A stretch of 64,000 nt of DNA from Serratia proteamaculans_D (GCF_049959315.1 NZ_CP188201.1); one strand, 5' to 3'; numbered from the stretch's first letter, positions 1 to 8,072 are shown. Numbers and translations are program-made. The notes: generated from the sequence alone by a model not told the origin.

Positions 1-275
1 CAGCCCGCCGCGCCCAACAGCAGCAGCACTTCAAACAACGCCGCCAGGTTTTCGACTTTGCCATGGCCAAAATGGTGATCATCATCAGCCGGTTTGTCGC
101 TGATACGCACCGCCAGCCAGGTAATGCTGGTGGCGATAAAATCGGTGAAAGAGTGGATCCCTTCAGAAATAAGACCAATACTGCCGGTAAAAATGCCGGC
201 AATAAATTTACCGGTTGCCAATAGCCCACTGGCTATCATGGAATTTCTGGCAACGGATTGTTTTTCATTTTGCAT
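1..275 (-). CDS. Cation diffusion facilitator transporter, N-terminal part (partial)
   Basis: Reading from an ATG at 275 leftward gives 91 codons that run off the window edge. The translation has the usual start of the CDF cation efflux family: a first membrane helix with GSIGLISEG followed by HSFTDF, then a second helix, then a His-rich stretch DDDHHFGHGKVEN before a third helix. In the family the Asp/His residues of helices 2 and 5 bind Zn2+, Fe2+ or another divalent cation and export it against protons. It is the last visible gene of a minus-strand run that begins with a magnesium riboswitch and mgtE, so a link to divalent-cation balance is likely. The substrate cannot be read from this fragment. 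A GTG four codons upstream is an alternative start. Confidence 0.85.
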   Translation of the reverse strand, partial: MQNEKQSVARNSMIASGLLATGKFIAGIFTGSIGLISEGIHSFTDFIATSITWLAVRISDKPADDDHHFGHGKVENLAALFEVLLLLGAAG

Positions 276-302
276 ATTACGGCTCACATTCAAATGGGTA
301 AT

Positions 303-482
303 TCATTTTTTTATTTTAGTAGACCATTGCCAGACCAAGGCAACCAGCAGCATAGTACCCGAGAATGTCAGTATTAAACTAGACAGGAATTCTGATTTTC
401 CGGTTGAATAAAAATAAATCTCATTCACACCGACAGAGATCATCAAAATGGCATAAAGTAAGCCAAGAATAAGAAGGATCAT
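303..482 (-). CDS. Small two-helix membrane protein, 59 aa, unknown
   Basis: An ATG at 482 preceded at ten bases by GGGAG opens a 59-codon frame ending in TGA at 303. The product has a hydrophobic helix at about residues 2-20, a polar connector with a short aromatic/charged stretch (EIYFYSTGKSE), a second helix at about 34-51 and a basic tail (KIKK). I do not recognise the family. It lies between mgtS and the CDF transporter gene, all on the same strand, and the gap to the CDF start is only 27 bases, so co-transcription with the transporter is plausible. By analogy with MgtS it could be a small transporter-binding protein, but that is inference from position and topology only. Confidence 0.6.
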   Translation of the reverse strand: MILLILGLLYAILMISVGVNEIYFYSTGKSEFLSSLILTFSGTMLLVALVWQWSTKIKK

Positions 483-528
483 GGTGGTTATACTCCCAAA
501 GTCCCCATTGGGCGGTCAGAGTTTAATC

Positions 529-568
529 GCATCCTCCCCGTAGTAAATAAAACCTTCGGGGAGGATGC
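529..568. repeat. Perfect 12-bp inverted repeat between small membrane-protein genes
   Basis: GCATCCTCCCCG at 529-540 is matched exactly by its reverse complement at 557-568, with a 16-base A/T-rich loop. There is no run of T directly after either arm, so it is not a standard intrinsic terminator. It sits between the mgtS homologue and the 59-residue ORF, and could be an mRNA-processing or stability hairpin, or the body of a small RNA. Confidence 0.6.
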
Positions 569-592
569 ATCCAGGCGGATCTTTAGCGTTCA

Positions 593-685
593 TTAATCAT
601 CCCATTTAGTACTCATATAGGCCGCTAACAGGCCCAGTGAGCTGATAATGCTCAGGAATCCTACAAATATTGTCATATTTCCCAT
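593..685 (-). CDS. mgtS: MgtS-like small membrane protein (30 aa)
   Basis: The frame from ATG 685 to TAA 593 encodes 30 residues: a short N-terminus MGNM, one hydrophobic helix, and the tail LAAYMSTKWDD. From memory, E. coli MgtS (formerly YneM) is 31 residues and shares the MxGNM start and the LAAY-x-S-x-KWDD tail, so the assignment is firm despite the length. In E. coli MgtS is an inner-membrane protein made on Mg2+ limitation that stabilises the MgtA magnesium ATPase and affects PitA. Here the gene follows mgtE, itself behind an M-box riboswitch, which supports a magnesium role. A good ribosome site (GAGGA) lies eight bases upstream of the ATG. No mgtA is visible in the window, so its partner here may differ. 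Confidence 0.85.
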   Translation of the reverse strand: MGNMTIFVGFLSIISSLGLLAAYMSTKWDD

Positions 686-699
686 TATTTTGTCCTCGG

Positions 700-756
700 T
701 TAACTATTATCGATAGATACCCCTTTAATTAAAAAGCGGGGATTGTCATTACTCAT
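700..756 (-). CDS. Possible 18-codon leader ORF before mgtS
   Basis: Between mgtE and mgtS an ATG at 756 opens 18 sense codons (MSNDNPRFLIKGVSIDNS) ending in TAA at 700. A strong GGAGGG lies 12 bases before the ATG, somewhat far but usable. The stop codon falls just upstream of the mgtS ribosome site, which is the arrangement expected of a translated leader that gates the next gene. There is no proline run or other stalling signature as in mgtL. It may be a chance frame; the position and ribosome site are the only support. Confidence 0.35.
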   Translation of the reverse strand: MSNDNPRFLIKGVSIDNS

Positions 757-827
757 GAGTATTTACGTCCCTCCTTTTCAGTGAGATAAAATACCCGCCC
801 CGGCTACGACACGGAGCGGATGGCGGT

Positions 828-1847
828 TTAAATCCCCAGAATATACTGAGCAATTTTGAAGTAAATAATCAGGCCGGTGCCATCAATAAAGGTGGCGATA
901 AAGGGGGCCGACACCACTGCCGGATCAATCCCCAGCCGCTTGAGCAGCATGGGGATAATCGAGGAGACAATGGCGCTCCAGACGGTGATCGCCACCAGCG
1001 ACAGGCTGACCACCATAGTCACGTCCATGCCCACCCCCATGATCCAGGCGCGGACCCAGGCGGCTACACCGATGGTGACCGCTATCAATAAGGAGGTTGA
1101 AACCTCTTTGCGGATCACCGCGCCCAGGTTACGCAGGCTGACCTCACCCAGCGCCATGGCGCGAACCAGCGTGGAAGTAATCTGGGTGCCGCTGTTGCCG
1201 CCAGTCCCGATCAACAAGGGAATAAAGAACGCCAGCGCGATCGCCGCTTCCAACTGTTCTTCAAATGCCTTTAGCACATTCCCGGTGTAGGCTTCGGCGA
1301 CAAACAACATCAGTAACCATACCGAACGCTTGCGCCATAATGCCCAGGGGCTGGTTTCCAGATAAGGTTTATCCAGCGGCAGGCTGGCACCCTGGCGCTG
1401 TGCATCCTCGGTGTTTTCGTCTTCAATCAGCCGGGCAATTTCTTTTTCACCCAACACGCCGACCAGGGTTTTATTGACCACCACCGGCACCACGTCCAGC
1501 CCGCCCTTACCCAATAAATGCGCGACATCATTACGATCGTCATCGGGTGAAACCTGAAAATAGCTGTGATTGATCATTACCCCAACGGCTTTATCGTTAT
1601 CTTCGCATTGCAGTAATTTTTTAACCGAAAGTGTCCCGCGCAAATGATAATCGTCGGCGGTAACAAACAGTTGAGTCGGAATTTCGTCGGTTTTAAGTTG
1701 CGAAAGAAAATATTCTTTTGCCTTATTGACCGTCATATTACCTGGAATGGTAATAAAATCGGCGTTCATATAGCCCGCCACCGAAGACTCATCAAGAGTT
1801 TCAGCTGTGGCCAGCGCCGGGGATGATGTGTTGTGATGTGACTTCAT
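828..1847 (-). CDS. mgtE: Magnesium transporter MgtE
   Basis: This encodes a 339-residue MgtE/SLC41-family Mg2+ channel. The N-terminal half holds a tandem CBS domain (roughly residues 20-140) that acts as a cytoplasmic Mg2+ sensor. The second half has five predicted helices with the family signature PLLIGTGGNSGTQ in the pore region and FIDGTGLIIYF in the last helix. It is shorter than the approximately 450-residue MgtE of Thermus because the superhelical N domain before the CBS pair is absent. I chose ATG 1847 (ribosome site AGGGAC nine bases upstream) instead of an in-frame start at 1907, which would lie in the riboswitch expression platform. The M-box upstream indicates expression when cytoplasmic Mg2+ is low. 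Confidence 0.93.
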   Translation of the reverse strand: MKSHHNTSSPALATAETLDESSVAGYMNADFITIPGNMTVNKAKEYFLSQLKTDEIPTQLFVTADDYHLRGTLSVKKLLQCEDNDKAVGVMINHSYFQVSPDDDRNDVAHLLGKGGLDVVPVVVNKTLVGVLGEKEIARLIEDENTEDAQRQGASLPLDKPYLETSPWALWRKRSVWLLMLFVAEAYTGNVLKAFEEQLEAAIALAFFIPLLIGTGGNSGTQITSTLVRAMALGEVSLRNLGAVIRKEVSTSLLIAVTIGVAAWVRAWIMGVGMDVTMVVSLSLVAITVWSAIVSSIIPMLLKRLGIDPAVVSAPFIATFIDGTGLIIYFKIAQYILGI

Positions 1848-1914
1848 TATGTTAGTCCCTATTTCTGTTTGAACTTCAACAGCGAATCGCATAGGGGCGT
1901 TAACCACAGAGGGA

Positions 1915-2105
1915 GTGCAGACAGCCTATCTCCGCGTCCAGGTTTTAGCACTATACAACGTATCTGATGTTTTCATCAGAAGTTACCTTGGGCTGAACCT
2001 TAATCCGATAAAGCCTGTCTTAACCTTGGGCATCTCTCGATGTCGTCAGATCAGTAACCTGTGTTTGTATAGGAGCCTCGCCAAACGAGATACTGCATAT
2101 AAACT
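1915..2105 (-). promoter_or_regulatory. M-box (ykoK leader) magnesium riboswitch upstream of mgtE
   Basis: Read on the minus strand, the leader carries the conserved M-box blocks in the expected order: the GAGGCTCCTATAC block near 2065-2081, then a hairpin, then GGTTCAGCCCAAGGTAACTT near 1984-2003, and closing strands near 1915-1950. A TATACT hexamer at 2115-2120 is a good -10 for a transcript starting just before the element; no clear -35 is visible. M-box RNAs fold around several Mg2+ ions and switch off the downstream transporter when Mg2+ is ample. The region between the aptamer and the mgtE start (1848-1914) would hold the expression platform. Exact ends are approximate. Confidence 0.88.
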
Positions 2106-2228
2106 ACGGGGGGCAGTATAGGCGCGGTTTTTTATTTTCGGGTAAAAATCTGGCTGACCGTTTATGAAACATTTAGAAAAACCTATTAACAGCGGACCGG
2201 ATTTATCCCAATCCGCATTATTAAACCG

Positions 2229-3839
2229 TCAATGCGCGATGATATACACGTTTTTATCGTACAACGGCCCCTGCCGGGTAAAGTCGATGCCCTTTACATA
2301 GGGTTTGACCAGCGTAGCGTTGGCTTCGTAATAAACCGGCGCCACCGGGGTATCTTTCGCCAGCAGATCTTCGGCCTGTTGGAAATACTGTTGTACCTGT
2401 TGTGGGGCCTGGGCTGCCGTCGCCTGATGCAATAAGCGATCGTAATCTTGATTGGCATATTTGGCCGAGTTCTCACTGCTGGTGGAGCGGAAGACGTTCA
2501 GGAAGGTCGAGGGATCGTTGTAGTCCGCCAGCCAGCGGCTGAAAGCCACGCTGTATTGCCCGTTATTGATATTATCCAGCACCACCTTGCGCTCCTGATT
2601 CTGCAAGCTGACATCCACACCCAGGTTCTTTTTCCACATGGCGCTGGCGGCGATCACAATCTTTTTAATAGTCGCGTCATTGCTGTACAGCAGGGTAAAG
2701 CGTAAAGGATGTTCCGCCGTAAACCCAGCCTCGGCCAGCAGTTTTTTCGCCTGCGTGATGCGTTGTGCAGGTGACCATCCCGCCGCCTCACCGGCCTGCA
2801 GCGTAAAGCCACCGGCACCGGTTGGAGTGAAGGTCCAGGCCGGTTGCTGGCCATAGCCCAACACTTTGCTGGCGATTATCTCTTTATCCAGCGCCAGATT
2901 TAACGCCTGACGCACCCGCACATCGTTAAACGGGGCCTGGCGGTTGTTAAAGGCAAAGTAACTGGTCGACAACAGCGGGTAAGTGACTAATTGCTCATCG
3001 CCCAGGCTGTTTTTTAACTGTTGGTACAGTTCCGGTGGCGCACTGTAACCCAGCTCAATCTCTCCGGCCCGAAAGCGCGCCACCTCCGGGAACCCCTGCA
3101 GCGGCAGGAAAGTCACTTTGTTAAGCACCGTGTGGGCGTTATCCCAATACTGGGTATTGCGCACCACCACCACCTTTTCATTGACCACCCACTGCGCCAG
3201 CCGGAATGCCCCATTACCGACAAAGTTCTGCGGCTGCGTCCAGTTTTTACCGTATTTCTCCACCACTTTCGGGTTGACCGGCAGCACCGGGAAATGGACC
3301 AACTGTTTGAGCAGATAAGAGTTAGGTTCGGCCAAGGTCACCTGCAGGGTATGTGCATCCAGCGCTTTCACGCCCAGTGCGGCCGGTGGTTTACTGCCGG
3401 CGTTAATCTCCGCCGCGTTTAGCACGTAGGCGGAGGCCAGATAACTGCCGTAGGGAGACGCGGTTTTGGGGTCAGTCAGGCGTCGCCAGCTAAAAACAAA
3501 GTCCCCGGCAGTGACCGGATCGCCGTTGGACCACCTGGCGTCCGGGCGCAGATGGAAGGTCCAGACATTGCCCTGCTGCTGCCATTTTGTCGCCAACGCG
3601 GGGATCACTTCACCCTTCTTCCCCACCCGCAATAACCCTTCAAACAGGTCATTGAAGATATAAAACTCTACGTTACTTTCCGCCAGGTTCGGATCCAGCG
3701 TTGCAGGCTCATAGCCATTGGCCCGTACCAGTTCCTGAGTCGCCGCCAGTGGCGTTCCTGCCGGTACCTCGGCGGCGTTCGCCTGAAAAGACAAGATGAT
3801 TAGACCAGCCAATCCTTTAAGCTTGAATGAATACTTCAC
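2229..3839 (-). CDS. Periplasmic oligopeptide-binding protein, OppA/MppA type
   Basis: The 536-residue product starts with a short signal peptide (basic start, hydrophobic core, cleavage near QANA) and continues as an SBP_bac_5 (family 5) solute-binding protein: the N-terminal segment LRVGKKGEVIPALATKW, the lobe-I motif WTFHLRPDARWSNGDPVTA, and a C-terminal segment with YNDPSTFLNVF close to OppA/MppA. It would bind peptides in the periplasm for an Opp-type ABC transporter. No permease or ATPase genes are adjacent, so it is an orphan receptor that probably uses the Opp system encoded elsewhere, as MppA does. I chose GTG 3839 (GGGA seven bases upstream, directly before the signal peptide) over an in-frame start at 3881. 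The choice between peptide and murein-tripeptide ligand is not settled by sequence. Confidence 0.85.
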   Translation of the reverse strand: MKYSFKLKGLAGLIILSFQANAAEVPAGTPLAATQELVRANGYEPATLDPNLAESNVEFYIFNDLFEGLLRVGKKGEVIPALATKWQQQGNVWTFHLRPDARWSNGDPVTAGDFVFSWRRLTDPKTASPYGSYLASAYVLNAAEINAGSKPPAALGVKALDAHTLQVTLAEPNSYLLKQLVHFPVLPVNPKVVEKYGKNWTQPQNFVGNGAFRLAQWVVNEKVVVVRNTQYWDNAHTVLNKVTFLPLQGFPEVARFRAGEIELGYSAPPELYQQLKNSLGDEQLVTYPLLSTSYFAFNNRQAPFNDVRVRQALNLALDKEIIASKVLGYGQQPAWTFTPTGAGGFTLQAGEAAGWSPAQRITQAKKLLAEAGFTAEHPLRFTLLYSNDATIKKIVIAASAMWKKNLGVDVSLQNQERKVVLDNINNGQYSVAFSRWLADYNDPSTFLNVFRSTSSENSAKYANQDYDRLLHQATAAQAPQQVQQYFQQAEDLLAKDTPVAPVYYEANATLVKPYVKGIDFTRQGPLYDKNVYIIAH

Positions 3840-4040
3840 GTCGATATCCCTTGTTGGTGTTTTGTCGACGTATATATACATTGAAGCAGTTGAATAAATT
3901 AAATGATTAAACGCTATGACTCATAACCAAAACAGTCGTCGTCAAACAACGTGAATTTCTTTCATATTCAAATAAATAGCCCCCTGCCATGGCTGGGTAA
4001 CATTCTAAAAGCTTAATTTTTCCTTAAGACGAGATAATTA

Positions 4041-4069
4041 TTGAGCTAAAACCAAAAATAAACTAATAC
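4041..4069 (+). promoter_or_regulatory. Sigma-70 promoter for sfuABC
   Basis: TTGAGC at 4041-4046 and TAATAC at 4064-4069 are separated by exactly 17 bases, a near-consensus sigma-70 arrangement. The predicted start near 4076 falls inside the Fur-box candidate, the expected geometry for repression by Fe2+-Fur. Confidence 0.65.
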
Positions 4070-4092
4070 GAATCGTTTTCACTATCATTATT
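4069..4092. promoter_or_regulatory. Candidate Fur box for sfuABC
   Basis: On the minus strand this reads AATAAT-GATAGT-GAAAAC-GATTCG, successive hexamers resembling the Fur repeat unit NATA/TAT, the first two closely and the last two weakly. It directly follows the -10 element of the sfu promoter. The sfu operon of Serratia is known to be iron-repressed, which supports the reading. Confidence 0.6.
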
Positions 4093-4179
4093 AATGTTCT
4101 TATATACAATCATGGCTCCCAACGTCCGTTTGGCACCATTAGCATTTCTTCTCTGCACTCTCTAAATAAGGATGACTGT

Positions 4180-5196
4180 ATGAAGCTGCGTTTCTCTTCT
4201 CTCGGCCCGATTGCCCTGTTGGCATCGTCCATGATGCTGGCCTTCTCGGCCAATGCGGCGTCCCCGGATGAAGGCATTGTTATTTATAACGCCCAACACG
4301 AAAACCTGGTGAAATCCTGGGTGGACGGTTTTACCAAAGACACCGGCATTAAAGTGACCCTGCGTAACGGCGGCGACAGCGAGTTGGGCAACCAACTGGT
4401 GCAAGAAGGCAGCGCATCCCCTGCCGACGTTTTTTTAACGGAAAACTCCCCGTCGATGGTATTGGTGGATAACGCCAAGCTGTTTGCCCCACTGGATGCT
4501 GCGACGCTGGCACAGGTTGAACCTCAGTACCGTCCGCAACACGGCCGCTGGATTGGCATTGCCGCCCGTTCAACGGTGTTCGTCTATAACCCGGCGAAGC
4601 TGACCGAGGCACAGTTGCCCAAGTCGCTGCTGGATCTGGCCAAGCCAGAATGGAAAGGCCGCTGGGCCGCCTCGCCTTCAGGGGCAGACTTCCAGGCGAT
4701 CGTCAGCGCACTGCTGGAGCTGAAAGGCGAAAAAGCCACGCTGGAATGGCTGAAAGCGATGAAAACCAACTTCACCGCTTATAAAGGCAACAGCACCGTC
4801 ATGAAAGCGGTCAATGCCGGCCAAATCGACAGCGGCGTGATCTACCATTATTATCCGTTCGTCGACGGCGCCAAGACCGGCGAGAACAGCAAAAATATCA
4901 AGCTTTACTACTTCAAACATCAGGATCCGGGTGCGTTCGTCAGCATCTCCGGCGGTGGCGTGCTGGCTTCCAGCAAACACCAAAAACAGGCGCAAGAATT
5001 CGTTAAGTGGATCACCGGTAAAAACGGCCAGGAGATCCTGCGCACCAACAACGCTTTCGAATATGCGGTTGGCGTCAACGCGGCTTCTAATCCGAAACTG
5101 GTTCCGCTGAAAGAACTGGACGCACCAAAGGTTGACGCTTCTGCATTGAACGGTAAAAAAGTGGTCGAACTGATGACTCAAGCCGGGCTGATGTAA
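4180..5196 (+). CDS. sfuA: Periplasmic ferric-iron-binding protein SfuA
   Basis: SfuA is a 338-residue ferric-binding protein of the FbpA/HitA/SfuA class that carries Fe3+ across the periplasm. A signal peptide ends after residue 26 (SANA-A). The mature part opens with IVIYNAQHE, which contains a His and Tyr used as iron ligands in the class, and the paired-tyrosine motif is present at residues 222-225 (YHYY), where the adjacent tyrosines close the Fe3+ site. The gene starts the sfuABC operon, 33 bases before sfuB. A promoter overlapped by a Fur-box candidate lies about 100 bases upstream, so it should be induced by iron starvation. The transport does not require a siderophore receptor in the cluster, and none is present. 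Confidence 0.93.
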   Translation: MKLRFSSLGPIALLASSMMLAFSANAASPDEGIVIYNAQHENLVKSWVDGFTKDTGIKVTLRNGGDSELGNQLVQEGSASPADVFLTENSPSMVLVDNAKLFAPLDAATLAQVEPQYRPQHGRWIGIAARSTVFVYNPAKLTEAQLPKSLLDLAKPEWKGRWAASPSGADFQAIVSALLELKGEKATLEWLKAMKTNFTAYKGNSTVMKAVNAGQIDSGVIYHYYPFVDGAKTGENSKNIKLYYFKHQDPGAFVSISGGGVLASSKHQKQAQEFVKWITGKNGQEILRTNNAFEYAVGVNAASNPKLVPLKELDAPKVDASALNGKKVVELMTQAGLM

Positions 5197-5229
5197 GCCG
5201 GTTGATTGGTACAGAGAGTTTTTAGCCCT

Positions 5230-6813
5230 ATGTCGAATACAGGTTTCAACGCCGCCGGCTTAAAGCCACGGTATACTTCGGCCCGCCGCCATCAACGGCC
5301 CGGGTTGTTTATCGTGGCGGTCGCCATTTTACTCTCCCTGCTGGCGCTATTGCCGCTGGGGTTTGTCATTAGCGTGGCGTTTGAAACCGGTTGGACAACG
5401 GTAAAAGCGCTGGTATTTCGCCCCCGGGTGGCAGAACTGCTGTTGAACACTCTGCTGTTGGTGGTGTTCACTCTGCCGATTTGCGCCATTCTGGGGGTAG
5501 CGCTGGCCTGGCTAACCGAACGCACTACGCTGCCGGGCCGTCGCATTTGGTCATTATTGGCCACCGCACCGCTGGCGGTGCCGGCATTTGTACAGAGCTA
5601 CGCCTGGATCAGCCTGGTGCCTTCGATGCATGGGTTGGGGGCCGGGGTGTTTATTTCGGTCATCGCCTACTTCCCCTTTATTTATCTGCCAACCGCTGCG
5701 GTATTACGCCGGTTGGATCCCGGAATTGAAGACGTCGCCACCTCACTCGGTACGCGTCCGCTGGCGGTGTTTTTCCGCGTGGTGCTGCCACAGCTGAAAC
5801 TGGCCGTTTGGGGCGGTTCGCTGCTGATCGCACTGCACCTGCTGGCCGAGTACGGCCTGTATGCGATGATCCGCTTTGATACCTTCACCACCGCCATTTT
5901 CGATCAGTTCCAGTCGACCTTTAACGGCCCGGCGGCCAATATGCTGGCCGGGGTGCTGGTGCTGTGCTGTCTGGGATTATTGATGCTGGAAGCCATCAGC
6001 CGTGGGCGAGCGCGTTATGCTCGCGTCGGTTCCGGCAGCGCTCGCAGTCAAACGGCTTATCGCCTCGGGCCCATCACCACCCTGTTCGGCCTGCTGCTGC
6101 CCCTGAGCCTCACCGCGTTGGCGCTGGGCGTGCCTTTTATCACCCTGGCCCGCTGGTTGATCCTGGGCGGCGTTGAAGTGTGGCGCAACAGCGAATTGCT
6201 TCCTGCCTTGCTGCAAACACTGTCACTGGCCGCCAGCGGTGCGCTGCTGATCACGCTGTGCGCGATCCCTATGGCCTGGCTGTCGGTACGCTACCCGGCA
6301 CGGCTGTATCGGGTCTTGGAAGGCTGTAATTACATCACCAGTTCACTGCCCGGCATTGTGGTGGCACTGGCGCTGGTGACCATCACCATTCACAGCTTCC
6401 GGCCGATTTATCAGACTGAAATCACCCTGCTGCTGGCCTACTTGCTGATGTTTATGCCACGGGCGTTGATCAACCTGCGCGCGGGTATTGCCCAGGCACC
6501 GGTCGAACTGGAAAACGTGGCCCGTAGCCTCGGCCGTTCGCCGGCAGCAGCATTATGGAGCACCACGCTGCGTCTGGCAGCCCCCGGTGCCGCCGCCGGT
6601 GCCGCATTGGTGTTTTTGGCGATCGCCAATGAGCTGACCGCCACGCTGCTGCTGGCCCCCAACGGTACCCGCACGCTGGCCACCGGCTTCTGGGCGCTGA
6701 CCAGCGAGATAGACTATGTGGCGGCCGCACCCTACGCCCTGATTATGGTGGTGTTGTCGTTGCCACTGACCTGGCTTCTTTATTCTCAATCCAAACGTAC
6801 GGCGGGATTATGA
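5230..6813 (+). CDS. sfuB: Ferric-iron ABC transporter permease SfuB
   Basis: The 527-residue membrane protein is a fused, duplicated permease: two homologous halves of about six helices each, both with an EAA loop (LGTRPLAVFFRVVLPQL in the first half; SLGRSPAAALWSTTLRLAAPG in the second) that docks the ATPase. This fused arrangement is typical of FbpB/SfuB ferric transporters. I take ATG 5230 as the start; the in-frame TTG at 5206 has no better ribosome site, and 527 residues is the length I recall for Serratia SfuB. It overlaps sfuC by four bases (ATGA), so the two are translationally coupled. It forms the Fe3+ channel in the inner membrane and works with SfuA and SfuC. Confidence 0.92.
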   Translation: MSNTGFNAAGLKPRYTSARRHQRPGLFIVAVAILLSLLALLPLGFVISVAFETGWTTVKALVFRPRVAELLLNTLLLVVFTLPICAILGVALAWLTERTTLPGRRIWSLLATAPLAVPAFVQSYAWISLVPSMHGLGAGVFISVIAYFPFIYLPTAAVLRRLDPGIEDVATSLGTRPLAVFFRVVLPQLKLAVWGGSLLIALHLLAEYGLYAMIRFDTFTTAIFDQFQSTFNGPAANMLAGVLVLCCLGLLMLEAISRGRARYARVGSGSARSQTAYRLGPITTLFGLLLPLSLTALALGVPFITLARWLILGGVEVWRNSELLPALLQTLSLAASGALLITLCAIPMAWLSVRYPARLYRVLEGCNYITSSLPGIVVALALVTITIHSFRPIYQTEITLLLAYLLMFMPRALINLRAGIAQAPVELENVARSLGRSPAAALWSTTLRLAAPGAAAGAALVFLAIANELTATLLLAPNGTRTLATGFWALTSEIDYVAAAPYALIMVVLSLPLTWLLYSQSKRTAGL

Positions 6814-7847
6814 GCACGCTTGAACTGCAAGGCATCGGTAAATCCTATAACTCGGTCAAGGTGCTCGAGCATGTTGATTTAAACGTGGCACAGGGCAGCC
6901 GCACGGCGATTGTCGGCCCTTCCGGCTCGGGGAAAACCACCCTGTTGCGTATTATCGCCGGTTTTGAAATTCCGGACAGCGGCCAGGTGATGCTGCAAGG
7001 GCAAGCGATGGCCAACGGCAGCGGCTGGGTGCCGGCACACCTGCGTGGCATTGGTTTTGTCCCCCAGGACGGCGCGTTATTCCCGCACTTTACCGTAGCC
7101 GGCAATATCGGTTTCGGCCTGAAGGGCAGCAAGCGTGACAAGCAATTGCGTATTGATGCCCTGATGGAGATGGTGGCGCTGGATCGTCGTTTGGGGGCGC
7201 TGTGGCCACACGAGCTTTCCGGTGGTCAGCAACAGCGGGTGGCGCTGGCCCGTGCGCTGTCTCAGCAACCCAAGTTGATGTTGCTGGACGAACCCTTCTC
7301 CGCGCTGGATACCGGCCTGCGGGCCGCGACCCGCAAAGCGGTGGCGGAACTGCTGGCCGAAGCCAAAGTCGCGTCGATTCTGGTGACCCACGATCAAACC
7401 GAAGCCTTGTCGTTTGCCGATCAGGTAGCGGTAATGCGCAATGGCCGCCTGGCGCAGGTCGGGCCGCCGCAAGATCTTTACTTAAGGCCGGTGGACGAAC
7501 CGACCGCCACCTTTTTAGGCGAAACGCTGGTGCTTTCTGCTGAGCTGGAACAAGGCTGGGCGGATTGTGCGTTAGGACGGATTGCCGTTGACGATCGTCA
7601 GCGCCGTGGCCCGGCTCGCATCATGCTTCGTCCTGAGCAGATCCAGATTAGCCAGTCCGAACCACAGCAGCAGAGCCAGGCGGTGGTGACAGGTATTGAT
7701 TTTGCCGGTTTTGTCTCGACCTTAAACCTGCACATGACCGGCAGTAATACCGCGATCGAGATTAAAACCATCAGCCGCGAAGGTCTCCGCCCCGGTTCAC
7801 ACGTCAATCTGAACATCATCGGCCAGGCGCATATCTTTGCCGAGTAG
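6810..7847 (+). CDS. sfuC: Ferric-iron ABC transporter ATP-binding protein SfuC
   Basis: This 345-residue ATPase powers Fe3+ import. Walker A is GPSGSGKTT (36-44), the signature LSGGQ (136-140) and Walker B LMLLDEP ends at D160/E161; the H-loop lies in LVTHDQTEA. A C-terminal TOBE/OB-like region of about 100 residues follows, as in the FbpC/CysA branch of ABC ATPases, and may serve regulation. It overlaps the end of sfuB by four bases and is followed within ten bases by a terminator hairpin, so it closes the operon. Confidence 0.93.
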   Translation: MSTLELQGIGKSYNSVKVLEHVDLNVAQGSRTAIVGPSGSGKTTLLRIIAGFEIPDSGQVMLQGQAMANGSGWVPAHLRGIGFVPQDGALFPHFTVAGNIGFGLKGSKRDKQLRIDALMEMVALDRRLGALWPHELSGGQQQRVALARALSQQPKLMLLDEPFSALDTGLRAATRKAVAELLAEAKVASILVTHDQTEALSFADQVAVMRNGRLAQVGPPQDLYLRPVDEPTATFLGETLVLSAELEQGWADCALGRIAVDDRQRRGPARIMLRPEQIQISQSEPQQQSQAVVTGIDFAGFVSTLNLHMTGSNTAIEIKTISREGLRPGSHVNLNIIGQAHIFAE

Positions 7848-7853
7848 ACCCTC

Positions 7854-7879
7854 AAGGGGGCTTACCGCCCCTTTGTTCT
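7854..7879 (+). terminator. Terminator after sfuABC
   Basis: AAGGGG at 7854-7859 pairs with CCCCTT at 7868-7873, followed by TGTTCTTT. The position seven bases after the sfuC stop fits an intrinsic terminator. Confidence 0.65.
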
Positions 7880-8072
7880 TTAATCTTGTGCCGACACGTC
7901 CGAACGAAAAAACCTATCGCAGCCATCGAATACCAAAACCCCTTTCATCAACTACGATTAGTCTGTGATTGGTGTAAACATTCACCCGTCCGGAGATAAC
8001 CCACAGAGGATTATCATAATTATTCATACTGTTTAAGCCGCAGCGGTTTATCGCGGCTAAGAAAGGTTAATT

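Larger units (their letters stand above)
3840..4179. other. Divergent intergenic region between the OppA-like gene and sfuA
   Basis: This 340-base A/T-rich gap separates two divergent starts. It holds the sfu promoter and Fur-box candidate listed separately. About 100 bases of untranslated leader follow before sfuA. I see no ORF with a ribosome site or tRNA here. Confidence 0.6.

Noticed and set aside
1848..1907. 20-codon in-frame N-terminal extension of mgtE
   Set aside because: It lies in the riboswitch expression platform and lacks a better ribosome site than ATG 1847.
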